Assembly: GCA_033856195.1 (NCBI GenBank)
Contig: JAWVFL010000002.1
Span: 71,733-135,732, forward strand
DNA: 64,000 nucleotides
Direction of reading: 5' to 3'
From: VRUE01 sp033856195
Lineage (GTDB): Bacteria; Actinomycetota; Thermoleophilia; Solirubrobacterales; 70-9
In this document: positions 15,820-24,969 of the stretch, one piece after another
Layout of the letters: the number at the start of each line of letters is the position of its first letter
Numbering within the stretch: the first letter of the stretch is position 1
The notes under the pieces: model-generated
What the model was told of the DNA's origin: nothing
The model's input: only the letters and a program-made list of their open reading frames with translations
The model's database searches: none
Made by a program: the position numbers and the translations under genes

Positions 15820-16956
15820 TTAGCCCTGCGGGCGCTTGCCCAGAGTGACCTCGACCTGCTGGCGTTCGTTGTCGCGCAGGATCTCCAGCGTCACCGTCTG
15901 CCCCGGGTTGCGGAGCGCGATGTCCTGGGCAAGATCTTCGGGCCGCACGACCGGGTGGCCGTCGATCGAGAGGATCACGTCGCCACCGGTTTCGTAGGCG
16001 TTCGCCTGGAATTTGATTTCGCTGTCGCCGCCGCGCAGGCCCGCCTTGTCGGCCGGGCCGCCGGGGACGACTTCGGAGAGCAGGCCGCCGTGGTCGGTGT
16101 CGAGCCCCAGCTTCTCGGCGAGCTGGGGGTAGACCGCCTGGGTGGCGACCCCGATGTAGGCGTATTCGGCTTCCCCCTTCTCTTCCAGCTGGGCAACCGA
16201 GCGCTTGATCGCCGAGACCGGTACGGCGAAGCCGACACCGGAATTGGAGCCGGAATTGGTCTCGATCTGCTCGTTGATGCCGAGCACGCGGGCGCCGGCG
16301 TCGAGCAGCGGGCCGCCGGAGTTGCCTGGGTTGATCGAGGCGTCGGTCTGGATCGCTCCCTCGATCTGGAAGCGGGTCAGCGATTCGACCGAGCGATCGG
16401 TGGCGGAGATGACTCCGACCGAGAGCGATTGCTGCTCGCCGAATGGGCTGCCTATCGCCGCGACAGGCTGGCCGACGACCAGCTCGTTGTCGTCGCCGAG
16501 CTGCAGCGGGTGCAGCCTGAAGCCGTCCGGCTTCACCTCCAGCAGGGCGACGTCGGCGAAGGGGTCGAAGCCGACGATCGTGGCTGGGAGGACGTTGCGG
16601 TCGGGGAACTCGACGAAGACTTCCTTGGCCGCCTTGCGGGCGCCGGTCGATTCGTCGGTGACGACGTGAGCGTTGGTGACGATGCGACCGTCGGCATCGA
16701 GGACGAAGCCCGAGCCCTCGGCGGCACCGCCGCCGCCTTTGAAGACCGAGCGGATCGTGACCACCCCCGGCGAGGCTTCGCGGAAGACCCTCGCCGCGTC
16801 GAAGCCGTGCTCCGCCGTCTGCACGACGACCTGTGGCGCTGTTGTCTCGGTGACGGTTGCCGTCTGCGTGGCGGAATCGCCGTCGCCGTTCCCCCCACCG
16901 CATCCCGCCAGCGTGATCGCCAGCGCCGCCGCGGCCCAGAGGGTCCGCGCCCTCAC
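15820..16956 (-). CDS. HtrA/DegP-like serine protease, lipoprotein
   Basis: A 378-residue trypsin-like protease with one C-terminal PDZ domain. The signal peptide ends in LAGC (Cys19), indicating a lipid anchor on the outer face of the membrane. The catalytic triad is visible: His97 in TNAHVV, Asp135 in DPFADVALLEV and Ser213 in NPGNSGGPLL. The PDZ domain covers roughly residues 265-370 (GGLLSEVVPGGPADKAGL, ILSIDGHPV). Its start overlaps the stop of the histidine kinase gene by 4 bases (ATGA), so protease, kinase and response regulator form one operon. This layout suggests an envelope-stress circuit in which the protease is a direct output. Confidence 0.93.
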   Translation of the reverse strand: MRARTLWAAAALAITLAGCGGGNGDGDSATQTATVTETTAPQVVVQTAEHGFDAARVFREASPGVVTIRSVFKGGGGAAEGSGFVLDADGRIVTNAHVVTDESTGARKAAKEVFVEFPDRNVLPATIVGFDPFADVALLEVKPDGFRLHPLQLGDDNELVVGQPVAAIGSPFGEQQSLSVGVISATDRSVESLTRFQIEGAIQTDASINPGNSGGPLLDAGARVLGINEQIETNSGSNSGVGFAVPVSAIKRSVAQLEEKGEAEYAYIGVATQAVYPQLAEKLGLDTDHGGLLSEVVPGGPADKAGLRGGDSEIKFQANAYETGGDVILSIDGHPVVRPEDLAQDIALRNPGQTVTLEILRDNERQQVEVTLGKRPQG

Positions 16957-18023
16957 GCTGTTGCCCTGGGCGCCGCTGTCACGGTTGGCTCGGCCACGCC
17001 CGTGCGTGAGCGCGGCAGGTCGAGCGTAAAGGCGGTGAAGCGCTTGCTGGAGGCGATCGCGACCCGGCCCTCCATGCGCTGGGAGAGCTCACGAGCGATC
17101 GCCAGGCCCAGCCCGGAGCCACCGGCCGAGTCTGCGGTGTAGAAGCGCTCGAAGATGCGGCTGTGGACGCGGCGCGGGATGCCCGGCCCGTCGTCGGACA
17201 CGGTCAGCTCTGCACGGCGGTTGACGGAGTAGGTGGTCACGGTCACCTTGGTGCCCTCGGGGGTGTGGGTGAGGGCGTTGTCGAGCAGGATACGGATGAC
17301 CTGGCGCACGCGGTCGGGGTCGGCGCTGGCGATCACCGCCTCCTCGGGGGTGCGCAGCTCGAGGCGGGAGCCGCGGCGATCGGCCCGCGGACCGAACTCG
17401 CGGGCCACTTCGCGCGCCAGCGTGCCGAGGTCGACGCTGCTGCTCTTCATCGCCACGGCGCCGGCGTCGAGCTGGGAGAGGTCGAGCAGGTCGGCGGTGA
17501 GCTTGGTCAGGCGGACGATCTGTTCGCGCATCGTGTGCACGAACTCGGCCCGCTCCTCAGGGCTCGGGTCCTCGTCCTCGAGCAGTTCGACGAAGCCGCC
17601 GAGGCTGAAGATCGGCGTGCGCAGCTCGTGCGAGGCGTTGGCGATGAACTGCTTGCGGGCGCTGTCGAGCTCGGAGAGTCGCCGCTGCATCTCGTTGAAG
17701 GTGCGGGCGAGCTGGCCGAACTGGCCGACGGAGGAGATCGGAATCGGAGTTTCGAAGTTGCCGTCGGCCACTTTGCGAGCGGCGTCTTGGAGGCGGCGGA
17801 TGTTGCGGCTGGCGATGTACGCGTAGTAGCTGCCACCGGCGCCGGCGAGGATTACCGCCAGCGCGCCTCCCGCGAGGATCTCGGCCTTGACTTCGCCGGA
17901 CCCGCTGGCGCCACCCCCGATCGCGACCGTGTAGCCGTAGATCATCAGCGTGGTCCCGGCCGCGATGGCCACCGAGATCACGATGATCCGGTTGCCGACG
18001 CTGGTCAGCCTGAGCCGGCGCAC
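16953..18023 (-). CDS. Sensor histidine kinase
   Basis: A 356-residue kinase from GTG at 18023. Two transmembrane helices (about residues 12-36 and 47-71) enclose a very short external loop of about 10 residues, followed by a HAMP domain (RNIRRLQDAARKVADGNF) and the dimerisation helix with phospho-accepting His132 in NASHELRTP. The ATPase domain shows the N box (LLDNALTHTPEG), G1 (DDGPGIP), the F box (IFERFYTAD) and G2 (GGSGLGLAIA). The tiny sensor loop suggests signals come through the membrane or a partner rather than a soluble ligand. It sits between its response regulator and the HtrA-like protease. Confidence 0.95.
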   Translation of the reverse strand: MRRLRLTSVGNRIIVISVAIAAGTTLMIYGYTVAIGGGASGSGEVKAEILAGGALAVILAGAGGSYYAYIASRNIRRLQDAARKVADGNFETPIPISSVGQFGQLARTFNEMQRRLSELDSARKQFIANASHELRTPIFSLGGFVELLEDEDPSPEERAEFVHTMREQIVRLTKLTADLLDLSQLDAGAVAMKSSSVDLGTLAREVAREFGPRADRRGSRLELRTPEEAVIASADPDRVRQVIRILLDNALTHTPEGTKVTVTTYSVNRRAELTVSDDGPGIPRRVHSRIFERFYTADSAGGSGLGLAIARELSQRMEGRVAIASSKRFTAFTLDLPRSRTGVAEPTVTAAPRATA

Positions 18024-18027
18024 GGTC

Positions 18028-18723
<696 letters not shown>

Positions 18724-18799
18724 GCACAAAGCGTATCTCTGGCCAGCTTGGACAGATGTGCGAGTACCAAGTACTAAGGTTGCTGGGTAGAAAGCCGAT

Positions 18800-18988
18800 A
18801 TGAAGCGCAGAATGCAACCACGACAGTTGAAGAGCCTTGTCGAGACGGGTCATTACAAGCCCGAGCCGTCGCTGATCGCCGACGCGATGCTGCAGCGGCG
18901 CGGCGTGCGGGAACTGCTCACCAGCGAGAGCTTCATGCGAGCTGGTCGAATCCCGCCGGCTCCAGAAGCCGGCCGCCGGGCAGCCTGA
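18800..18988 (+). CDS. Small protein with FlgM-like helical motif
   Basis: A 62-residue product starting ATG at 18800. The central sequence RQLKSLVETGHYKPEPSLIADAMLQRRGVRELL resembles the sigma-binding C-terminal part of FlgM-type anti-sigma factors (pattern G-x-Y-x-x-x-P-x-x-I-A-x-A-M-L), although nothing flagellar is visible here. Its 3' end overlaps the convergent thiL gene by 56 bases. It is divergent from the two-component operon, 77 bases away, so it could share regulation with it. The FlgM resemblance is by eye and should be treated as a hint. Confidence 0.5.
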   Translation: MKRRMQPRQLKSLVETGHYKPEPSLIADAMLQRRGVRELLTSESFMRAGRIPPAPEAGRRAA

Positions 18989-19916
18989 TCTCGACTCCCG
19001 ATCCGGCGACGACCGCGCCGATCACCGTCAGCGCGGTGCCGTTTTCCGCCTCCTGCACGCGCAGCCGCGCCTCCGCGACGCGCTCGGGCGGGATGCTGGC
19101 CAGCAGCTCGTAGTCCTCACCGCCATTGAGCAGCCGCCACTGATCGCGCTTCGTGCTGGCGCTCAGCTCGATGCCGCCGGCGGCGAGCGGGATCGCCTCG
19201 GCCTCGATTCGGAGTCCGAGGCCGCTCTGCTCGGCTAGATGGCCGGCGTCGGCGCCGACGCCATCGCTGAGATCGATCATCGCCCTTGCGCCGGCGCCGG
19301 CGAGCGCCTGGCCGGCGCCAAGTCTGGGAGTGGGTTCGAGCTGGCGGGCACGCAGAGCCTCGGCCGAGTCCCGATCCAGCGTCGCGGCGAGCTGGCGATC
19401 CTCGAGTAGCTCGAGCCCGGCAGCCGCGCCACCGATCTCGCCGGTCAGCACGAGCGCATCGCCAGGTTGAGCGCCGCCGCGATGCACGAGCGCGTCGGGA
19501 TCGGTCGCGTGGCCGACGACGGTGATCGCCAGGAAGAGCTCCGCGGCGCGGGTGAGGTCCCCACCGGCGAGATCGGTGCCGGCGGCGGCGGCGAGGGCCA
19601 GCATGCCGTCGAGCAGCTCGATGCACTCCTCCTCACCGAGGTCCAGGGGGATCCCGATTACGACATAGGCCTCGCCGGGCGCGGCTCCCATCGCCGCCAG
19701 GTCCGATAGCGCCGTTGCCAGCGCCTTGTGGCCGATCTGCGCCGGAGTGGCCAGCTCGCGGCGGAAGTGGACGCCGTCGACGAGGGCGTCCACCGAGGTC
19801 GCCGTCGCCCCCCCCGGGACCGCGATCGCGGCGTCGTCGCCGCTGCCGAGGCGAATACGGGAGCCCGGGGCGGGTAGCCGCTCCCGTATCCGCGCCAAGA
19901 GCTCGAACTCACCCAT
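18933..19916 (-). CDS. thiL: Thiamine-monophosphate kinase
   Basis: A 327-residue ThiL of the PurM-like fold that phosphorylates thiamine monophosphate to the diphosphate cofactor. Seen: GSGDDAAI, TSVDALVDGVHFRRE, the repeated acidic metal-binding sites LSDLAAMGA and LAGGDLTRA, IDLSDGVGADAGHLAEQSGLG and NGGEDYELLASI. Start chosen at ATG 19916 (MGEFELLARIRERL), the family N-terminus, over an upstream alternative at 19943 that runs into a hairpin. Divergent from the membrane protein gene at 20006. Confidence 0.94.
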   Translation of the reverse strand: MGEFELLARIRERLPAPGSRIRLGSGDDAAIAVPGGATATSVDALVDGVHFRRELATPAQIGHKALATALSDLAAMGAAPGEAYVVIGIPLDLGEEECIELLDGMLALAAAAGTDLAGGDLTRAAELFLAITVVGHATDPDALVHRGGAQPGDALVLTGEIGGAAAGLELLEDRQLAATLDRDSAEALRARQLEPTPRLGAGQALAGAGARAMIDLSDGVGADAGHLAEQSGLGLRIEAEAIPLAAGGIELSASTKRDQWRLLNGGEDYELLASIPPERVAEARLRVQEAENGTALTVIGAVVAGSGVEIRLPGGRLLEPAGFDQLA

Positions 19917-19943
19917 GCGCCCATTGTCCCTGAGCCCAACCAC

Positions 19944-19988
19944 TGAGTTCGCCTTTTTTCGCCATATGGACGAGAAAAGGCGAACTCA
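19944..19988. promoter_or_regulatory. Near-perfect hairpin in the divergent thiL / membrane protein interval
   Basis: TGAGTTCGCCTTTT at 19944-19957 pairs with AAAAGGCGAACTCA at 19975-19988; four further base pairs (one wobble) extend inward to a CCATATGGA loop. The hairpin fills most of the 89-base gap between two divergent starts, so it is more likely an operator or 5' RNA structure than a terminator. Confidence 0.5.
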
Positions 19989-20005
19989 CCGACCTCGTCA
20001 ATAGG

Positions 20006-21100
20006 GTGGCGACCCACGTGAAGCGCCCGCAGCCCCTACTGCACCGCATCGGCGAGGCCGGCGCCAAATTCGGCACCAAGCCGCCGCGCAGCAAACGCGT
20101 GCGATTGGCGATCCAGCTCGGCATCGCCGTCCTCGTCTTCGGCTTCCTCGTCCTCACCGTCGTCGATCAGTGGGCCGAGATCAAGGACAAGGGCGTTCAT
20201 TTCCACGTCCTCTGGCTGATCCCGGCTTTCGTCATCCTGCCGATCTTCTACTCGCTCAACGCGCTCGGCTGGGACCTGATCCTGCGCTTCCTCGGCTACA
20301 AGCTGGGCGCCCGGCGCGCGCAGGTCGCCTGGGGTCAGCCGCTGCTAGCCCGCTATGTGCCCGGCAGCGTGCTTTACGTGCTCGGCCGCGTGCTGCTCTC
20401 CGAGCGGGCCGGCGTGCCGCGCCGGCTGACGATCGCCAGCATCGTCTACGAACAGGCCCTGCAGGCGACTTCGGCGATCGTCGTTGCCGCCTACTTCCTG
20501 ATCGACCATCCCGACCTGCACGGGCAGCCGCTGCGCTGGGGGGTGCTGCTGTTGATTCCGCTCTTGGTCGCGCTTCTGCACCCGCGCGTCTTCGGGCCGC
20601 TGGCCAACCGCGTGCTGCGGGCGTTCGGGCGCGAACCGCTGCCCGAGGTGATGTCGCTGCAGGGCGTGATCGCGGTGATGGCCTTCTACGTGCTCAACTG
20701 GGGCGTGATCGCGGTGGGAATTTGGTGCGTGGCCCGTTCGGTGAGCGGCGTCTCGGCGGGCGACATCGCTGTCGCCGGCGCAGCCCAGGCCTTTGGCTAT
20801 GTGGCGGCACTGGTGACCCTGGTCGCGCCGGCGGGCCTCGGCATTCGCGACGCGGCGTTTGCCTGGGCCTTCAAGGTGGCGACTCCCGGAAACAGCTTCG
20901 CCGTCGCCTCCCTGATCGCGATTGTGGTGCGCGGTGTGCTGACCGTGGTCGAGATTTTTTATGTCGGGATCGTGACTGCTATGGGGCGGCGGGAGGGGTG
21001 GTCCATACATACCGGGGTGATTCATCCGTCTGCCGAGGAGGAAGAGGCGGCCGAGGAGGACGGACCCCCTGGCCAGACTCGCGGGCTTCGCCCGCTCTGA
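20006..21100 (+). CDS. Lysylphosphatidylglycerol synthase-type polytopic membrane protein
   Basis: A 364-residue membrane protein from GTG at 20006, with about eight transmembrane segments (for example IAVLVFGFLVLTVV, VLWLIPAFVILPIFYSLNALGWDL, VLLLIPLLVALL, VIAVMAFYVLNWGVIAVGIW). WGQPLLARYVPGSVLYVLGRVLL and VAPAGLGIRDAAFAW match the hydrophobic domain of LPG synthase and UPF0104 proteins, a fold also used for lipid-linked substrate handling. No aminoacyltransferase domain is attached, so it may flip or modify a lipid. The last ~16 codons are encoded by the left arm of a 26-bp perfect inverted repeat. Confidence 0.82.
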   Translation: MATHVKRPQPLLHRIGEAGAKFGTKPPRSKRVRLAIQLGIAVLVFGFLVLTVVDQWAEIKDKGVHFHVLWLIPAFVILPIFYSLNALGWDLILRFLGYKLGARRAQVAWGQPLLARYVPGSVLYVLGRVLLSERAGVPRRLTIASIVYEQALQATSAIVVAAYFLIDHPDLHGQPLRWGVLLLIPLLVALLHPRVFGPLANRVLRAFGREPLPEVMSLQGVIAVMAFYVLNWGVIAVGIWCVARSVSGVSAGDIAVAGAAQAFGYVAALVTLVAPAGLGIRDAAFAWAFKVATPGNSFAVASLIAIVVRGVLTVVEIFYVGIVTAMGRREGWSIHTGVIHPSAEEEEAAEEDGPPGQTRGLRPL

Positions 21101-21128
21101 GTGTCTGGCCAGGGGGTCCGTCCTCCTC
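21053..21128. terminator. 26-bp perfect inverted repeat between convergent genes
   Basis: Arms 21053-21078 and 21103-21128 are exact reverse complements, and the 24-base interior holds a second hairpin GCGGGC-ttc-GCCCGC. The stop codon of the upstream gene (21098-21100) lies inside the structure, so its C-terminal residues EEDGPPGQTRG come from the left arm. The position between two convergent genes fits a bidirectional terminator, but the arms are unusually long and no T-run follows. Confidence 0.75.
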
Positions 21129-21138
21129 GATGTCAGCG

Positions 21139-22200
21139 TCACAGCGGGATGCGGGCCCCGAGTTGATAGGCCGTTAGGGCAAGCACCAGAAGCTGCAGAG
21201 CACGGTCCCTTGTGAGAGCTGCGGCGGGCAATGGCCACAGGAGGTACCAGGGGAGGAGCCAGGCGGTGGCTAGGAGGAGACCGGTGGTCGCCCAAGCGGT
21301 GGCGCGGAGCCAGTCGTTGCCCCGGTAGGTCCAGATGAGGAGGTAGACGATCAGGGCCGCGAAGAGGGCTCCGAAGGCAATGCGGACGGCATCCCGGTCG
21401 AGGCCGGTTAGGCGAGCTGTGGTGATCGGGATGCTCATGTGGCTGGTGCGGCTTTGGTTCTCGCCGGCTAGGGCGAAGGCGTGGAGCCAGTTCCACTCGA
21501 AGGCGAGGTAGGACACCAGGACCACCAGCGCGGTCGCTGCCATCGCGCCGAGGAGAAACCGAGGGCGACGCGGCGCCCCGAGCAGCGCGAACGGGATGGC
21601 GATTGCGGCTGTCGTCTTTGTCGCGCATGCCGCGACAAAAGCGCCGGCGCCGAGGCCCCTGCGCACGGTGAGCATGCCGGCGATGCCGAGCGTCATCAGC
21701 AGCACGGCGATGCCGTCGTTGTGAGGGCCGCCGACGACGTGGACGAGGACCAAGGGGTTGAGGGCGACAAACGCGCCGGCGCGCAGCGGGTCGACGCCGC
21801 GGGCCGGCGCCAGGCGGGCGACGAGCAGTGCGATGGCGAGGACGGCGGACGCGGAGATCGCCTTGAGGACGTATACGGCGACTTCGACCGGCAGCCAGGC
21901 GAGCGGGTAGGTCGCGAGGGTGAAGAGGGGACCGTAGGCGCTGGTTGCTTCGGTCCAAGTGACCTGGGAGAAGGCTGGGTCCCCCGGGGCGCTCGCCGGG
22001 GCGTGGACGTAGGGGTCGAGGCCGTGCAGGACTTCGAGGCGGGCGTAGTCGACGTAGCTGTAGACGTCGTGGGAGAGCAGTGGTGGCAGGCAGGCGAAGA
22101 CGATGAGGAGGACGACGATCGATCCCCAGACCGCCCGCCGGCCCAGCCGCGGCGCCCAGACGAGCACGCCGAGGTAGGCGGCGAAGCCGGCCCAGATCAA
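21139..22200 (-). CDS. GT-C type polyprenyl-phosphate-dependent glycosyltransferase
   Basis: About 353 residues, almost entirely hydrophobic, with ten or so membrane spans. The first external loop carries SHDVYSYVDYARLEVLHGLDPYV, the acidic/aromatic motif of GT-C mannosyl- and hexosyltransferases (GT87 and actinobacterial MptA/B-like enzymes), followed by YGPLFTLATYPLAWLP. Such enzymes use polyprenyl-phospho-sugars to build wall or membrane glycans. The start is uncertain: TTG at 22200 is used, but the frame is open back to the preceding PBP stop at 22231, so a CTG or other start 31 bases upstream is possible. It follows the PBP gene directly. Confidence 0.78.
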   Translation of the reverse strand: MIWAGFAAYLGVLVWAPRLGRRAVWGSIVVLLIVFACLPPLLSHDVYSYVDYARLEVLHGLDPYVHAPASAPGDPAFSQVTWTEATSAYGPLFTLATYPLAWLPVEVAVYVLKAISASAVLAIALLVARLAPARGVDPLRAGAFVALNPLVLVHVVGGPHNDGIAVLLMTLGIAGMLTVRRGLGAGAFVAACATKTTAAIAIPFALLGAPRRPRFLLGAMAATALVVLVSYLAFEWNWLHAFALAGENQSRTSHMSIPITTARLTGLDRDAVRIAFGALFAALIVYLLIWTYRGNDWLRATAWATTGLLLATAWLLPWYLLWPLPAAALTRDRALQLLVLALTAYQLGARIPL

Positions 22201-22230
22201 GCCGTAGGCGACCCCCGGGGAGAGGCTCAG

Positions 22231-24369
22231 TTATTCGCTCCCGGGGCCCGGCGCCGCGCCGCCGTCGACTCCCGCCGCCGGTGGGGTAGGAGGCACCGGC
22301 GTCGGTTCCTGCCCCGCGCCGGGCGCGTAGGCGTCGGGGTTGTAGCCGCCGGTCACTTCTTCGCCGATTTCGCGGGCGCGATCGGCTTCCTCTGCGGCCA
22401 CTCCGCCTGGCCCGCTTTTGTCGCTCCGGGGCGTCGGGCCGGTGAACTGGCCGAAGAACGGCGCCCAGCTGATCGGCGTCTTCGGCTTCTCGAATTCCTC
22501 GCAGAGGACTTCGGCGCCCGAGTAGAGCGAGTGCCAGATTTCGGCCGGGAAGGTGCCACCGAAGACGGTGATCCCGTGCACGCTGGTCATTTCGATCGCG
22601 TTGGACTCGGGGTAGCCGACCCAGACGACCGTGGACAGGTTGGGCTGGTAGCCGGCGAACCAGGCGTCGGTCTCGCGATCGGTCGTGCCGGTCTTGCCGG
22701 CCTGGCCGGGGCAACCGGTGTATGCGGCAGTGCCGGTCCCTTCGGTGATGTTGTCGTGCAGGAGGCGGGTCACCTCGTAGGCGACCGCTTCGGAGACGAC
22801 GCGGCGCGGCGGCGTGCGCTCAGGACGCTCGGTGCGCCCACCTGGGAAGACGACGCGCTTGACCGCGACCGGGTCGTGGCGGATGCCGCCGGCGGCGAGG
22901 GTGGCGTAGGCATCGGCCATTTCCAGCGGCGAGACGCCGATGCGCAGGCCGCCGATGCCCTCGGCCGGGATGCCGTCGAGTGGGCTGGTGATGCCGAGCG
23001 AGTGCGCCGTTTCGGCAACCTGGCGCGGCCCGACGTCGAGGTCGAGCTGGGCGAAGACGGTGTTGTCGGAAGCCACCGTCGCCTGCTGCAGGTTGACGTT
23101 GCCGAGGTAGCCTTCGTCGGCGGTGTGGACCTCCCAGTGGCCCCACTTGGGCAGGTCGAGATCGAGCGGTTTCGAGGTGTAGTAGGTGTTGTAGGGGTCG
23201 ATTCCCTGCTTGATCGCAGTCGTCAGCACGAAGGCCTTGAAGGTCGAGCCCGGCTGGCGGTGGCCCTGGGCAGCGAGGTTGAACTGGCTGGCGTCATAGC
23301 TTGTGCTGGAGACCATCGACTCGATCTCGCCATTGCTCGGGTTTATCGAGACCAGCGCCGAGGAAGGATCGGTCGAGTAGGGCAGCGCCGAGCGCATTGC
23401 TTCCAGGCCGATTTCCTGCAGGCGGGGCTCCAGAGTCGTGTAGATCTCCAGGCCACCGTTGCGGACCGCATCGGCGCCGTAGTGCTCGATCAGCTCGTGT
23501 TCGACGTAGTCGAAGAAGAAAGGCTCGCGCTGGGCGAAGTAGGAGCCCGAGACGTTCAGCCCGAGGCCACGCGCTTGGGCCTGTCGGGTCCGCGCCGGCG
23601 TCAGGTAGCCGAGCTTGCCCATCTTGGCCAGCACGGCGTTGCGGCGCTGCAGTGCTTCGTTTGGATGGAGGATCGGGTTGTAGTCGGTCGGCGCCTGCGG
23701 CAGGCCGGCCAGCAGCGCGGCCTGCACCAGGTTCAGCTTCCAGACCGGCCGGGAGAAGTAGATCTTTGCCGCGGCGCCGACGCCGATCGCGGTCGAGCCT
23801 TCGACCGTCCCGTATGAGGCGGTGTTGAGGTACTGGTCGAGGATCTCCTTGCGCGAGTGGTGCTCGGAGTACTCGATCGCCAGCTTCGCCTCGATGATCT
23901 TGCGTTCGAGGTCGCGCTTGGGGTTGCGCAGGCAGAGGTTGCGAACCAGCTGCTGGGTGATCGTCGAGCCGCCCTCTACGGTCTTGCCCGCTTCCAGGTT
24001 CTTGACCGCGGCGCGGAGAATGCCCTCGGGGTCGACGCCTCCGTGCTCGTAGAAGCGCTGATCCTCGATCGCGACGGTGGCGAGCTGCAGCCGCTTGGGG
24101 ATGCGCTCGATCGAGACCGGCGCGCGCGCCTCTTCGGACTCGATCAGGCCAAGCTTGCTGCCATCGCCGGCGTAGATCACCGAGTTGCCGGTGCGGTCGA
24201 CCTTCTTGCAGGCCGCCAGCGAGGGGGCGTCGGCGGCGACGTCGAGCACCCATGAGGCGACCGCGAACACCCCGAGCACGATCACGACGAAGAGGGCGCC
24301 GCCGACCAGGGCGAGCTTGCCTCCGATTCCCCCACGCCGCCGCTGACGTCGCCGATTGCGCTGCGCCAT
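22231..24369 (-). CDS. Class A penicillin-binding protein (transglycosylase/transpeptidase)
   Basis: A 712-residue bifunctional peptidoglycan synthase. A basic cytoplasmic N-terminus is followed by one transmembrane helix (about residues 19-42). The GT51 domain carries Glu102 in EDQRFYEHGG, GGSTITQQLVRNL and the RKEILDQYLN motif. The transpeptidase shows the nucleophile motif STFK, SDN, and KTGTTDRETDAWFAGY. The tail after the transpeptidase is Pro/Gly-rich and low complexity. It is followed by a GT-C glycosyltransferase gene and preceded by a small MscS channel on the same strand, a wall-related group. Confidence 0.95.
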   Translation of the reverse strand: MAQRNRRRQRRRGGIGGKLALVGGALFVVIVLGVFAVASWVLDVAADAPSLAACKKVDRTGNSVIYAGDGSKLGLIESEEARAPVSIERIPKRLQLATVAIEDQRFYEHGGVDPEGILRAAVKNLEAGKTVEGGSTITQQLVRNLCLRNPKRDLERKIIEAKLAIEYSEHHSRKEILDQYLNTASYGTVEGSTAIGVGAAAKIYFSRPVWKLNLVQAALLAGLPQAPTDYNPILHPNEALQRRNAVLAKMGKLGYLTPARTRQAQARGLGLNVSGSYFAQREPFFFDYVEHELIEHYGADAVRNGGLEIYTTLEPRLQEIGLEAMRSALPYSTDPSSALVSINPSNGEIESMVSSTSYDASQFNLAAQGHRQPGSTFKAFVLTTAIKQGIDPYNTYYTSKPLDLDLPKWGHWEVHTADEGYLGNVNLQQATVASDNTVFAQLDLDVGPRQVAETAHSLGITSPLDGIPAEGIGGLRIGVSPLEMADAYATLAAGGIRHDPVAVKRVVFPGGRTERPERTPPRRVVSEAVAYEVTRLLHDNITEGTGTAAYTGCPGQAGKTGTTDRETDAWFAGYQPNLSTVVWVGYPESNAIEMTSVHGITVFGGTFPAEIWHSLYSGAEVLCEEFEKPKTPISWAPFFGQFTGPTPRSDKSGPGGVAAEEADRAREIGEEVTGGYNPDAYAPGAGQEPTPVPPTPPAAGVDGGAAPGPGSE

Positions 24370-24399
24370 GGGCAGAGGGTACTTCCGCTCAGGCCTCGC

Positions 24400-24816
24400 T
24401 CAGGCCTGCGTGTCTTCGGTCGAGAGGTTGTGGATGATCCCTTCGACCAGCATCTGGTTGGGGATCACGACGGTGGTCCCGTCGCCGGGGCTGATGTAGG
24501 TGTAGGAGAGGGTGATGTCGGTGACCCGGCCGTCCACATCCTCAAAGGAGATGCGGTCGCCGATCTTGATCGGCTGCGAGACGGCGAGCTGAACGCCGGC
24601 GACCATGTTGCCGATCGTGTGCTGGGCGGCGAAGCCGACGATCGCCGCCAGCACCGCGGTCGAGGCGAGGATGCCGGTTGCCAGCCGCTTAAGCTCGGTG
24701 AACTGGCTGAGCGCGATCGCGACGAGGACGAGAAAGACGATCAGGATCAGCAGGCGGCGGAGGAAGCGCAGCCGCGTTTTGGTCGAGCGCGAGACCTGTG
24801 AGACTGCGGGCGTCAT
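24400..24816 (-). CDS. Small MscS-like mechanosensitive channel
   Basis: From ATG at 24816, 138 residues. One basic segment (RLRFLRRL), two hydrophobic stretches, then the pore-lining glycine/alanine pattern ASTAVLAAIVGFAAQHTIGNMVAGVQLAVSQPIKIGDRI, and the start of the beta domain (GRVTDITLSYTYI, VVIPNQMLVEGIIHNLS). The protein stops where the MscS beta domain normally continues, so it is a minimal version lacking the C-terminal alpha/beta vestibule. A longer reading from 24864 would take codons from the inverted-repeat element at 24838-24945 and is rejected. Confidence 0.85.
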   Translation of the reverse strand: MTPAVSQVSRSTKTRLRFLRRLLILIVFLVLVAIALSQFTELKRLATGILASTAVLAAIVGFAAQHTIGNMVAGVQLAVSQPIKIGDRISFEDVDGRVTDITLSYTYISPGDGTTVVIPNQMLVEGIIHNLSTEDTQA

Positions 24817-24837
24817 GGCCTGCAACTTAGAGGTGGG

Positions 24838-24945
24838 GGGCGTCGGGCAGCCCTCCCGGCTCAACTTTTTCGGTGGATCGCCGATCGCCGTCCGAGCATG
24901 AATTGCCGAAAAAGTACAAGCTGCCGGGAGGGCTGCCCGACGCCC
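24838..24945. repeat. Long inverted-repeat element, copy B of a family with conserved core
   Basis: Perfect 23-base arms at 24838-24860 and 24923-24945 enclose CTCAACTTTTTCGGTGG, CCGTCCGAG and ATTGCCGAAAAAGTACAAGC, the same blocks as copy A (12907-13016, opposite orientation). Inside the arms a second stem of 10 bp forms between ACTTTTTCGG and CCGAAAAAGT. Located between the divergent mscS-like and CPBP protease genes. Confidence 0.82.
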
Positions 24946-24969
24946 TTTCCATACTCCAACTGGGGCCCG

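Noticed and set aside
14444..16903. A very long Arg-rich open frame on the reverse strand (about 800 codons) across the treT and HtrA genes
   Set aside because: Arg/Pro/Gly-rich composition without any domain; it is the shifted frame of two well-supported genes in high-GC DNA.
20345..23817. Long open frames antisense or shifted to the PBP, GT-C and LPG-synthase-like genes
   Set aside because: Same reason: low-complexity products, while the competing frames carry clear domain motifs.
24898..24969. N-terminal extension of the CPBP protease from ATG 24898
   Set aside because: These codons lie in the inverted-repeat element B and have no similarity to the family; the hydrophobic core starts after 24970.
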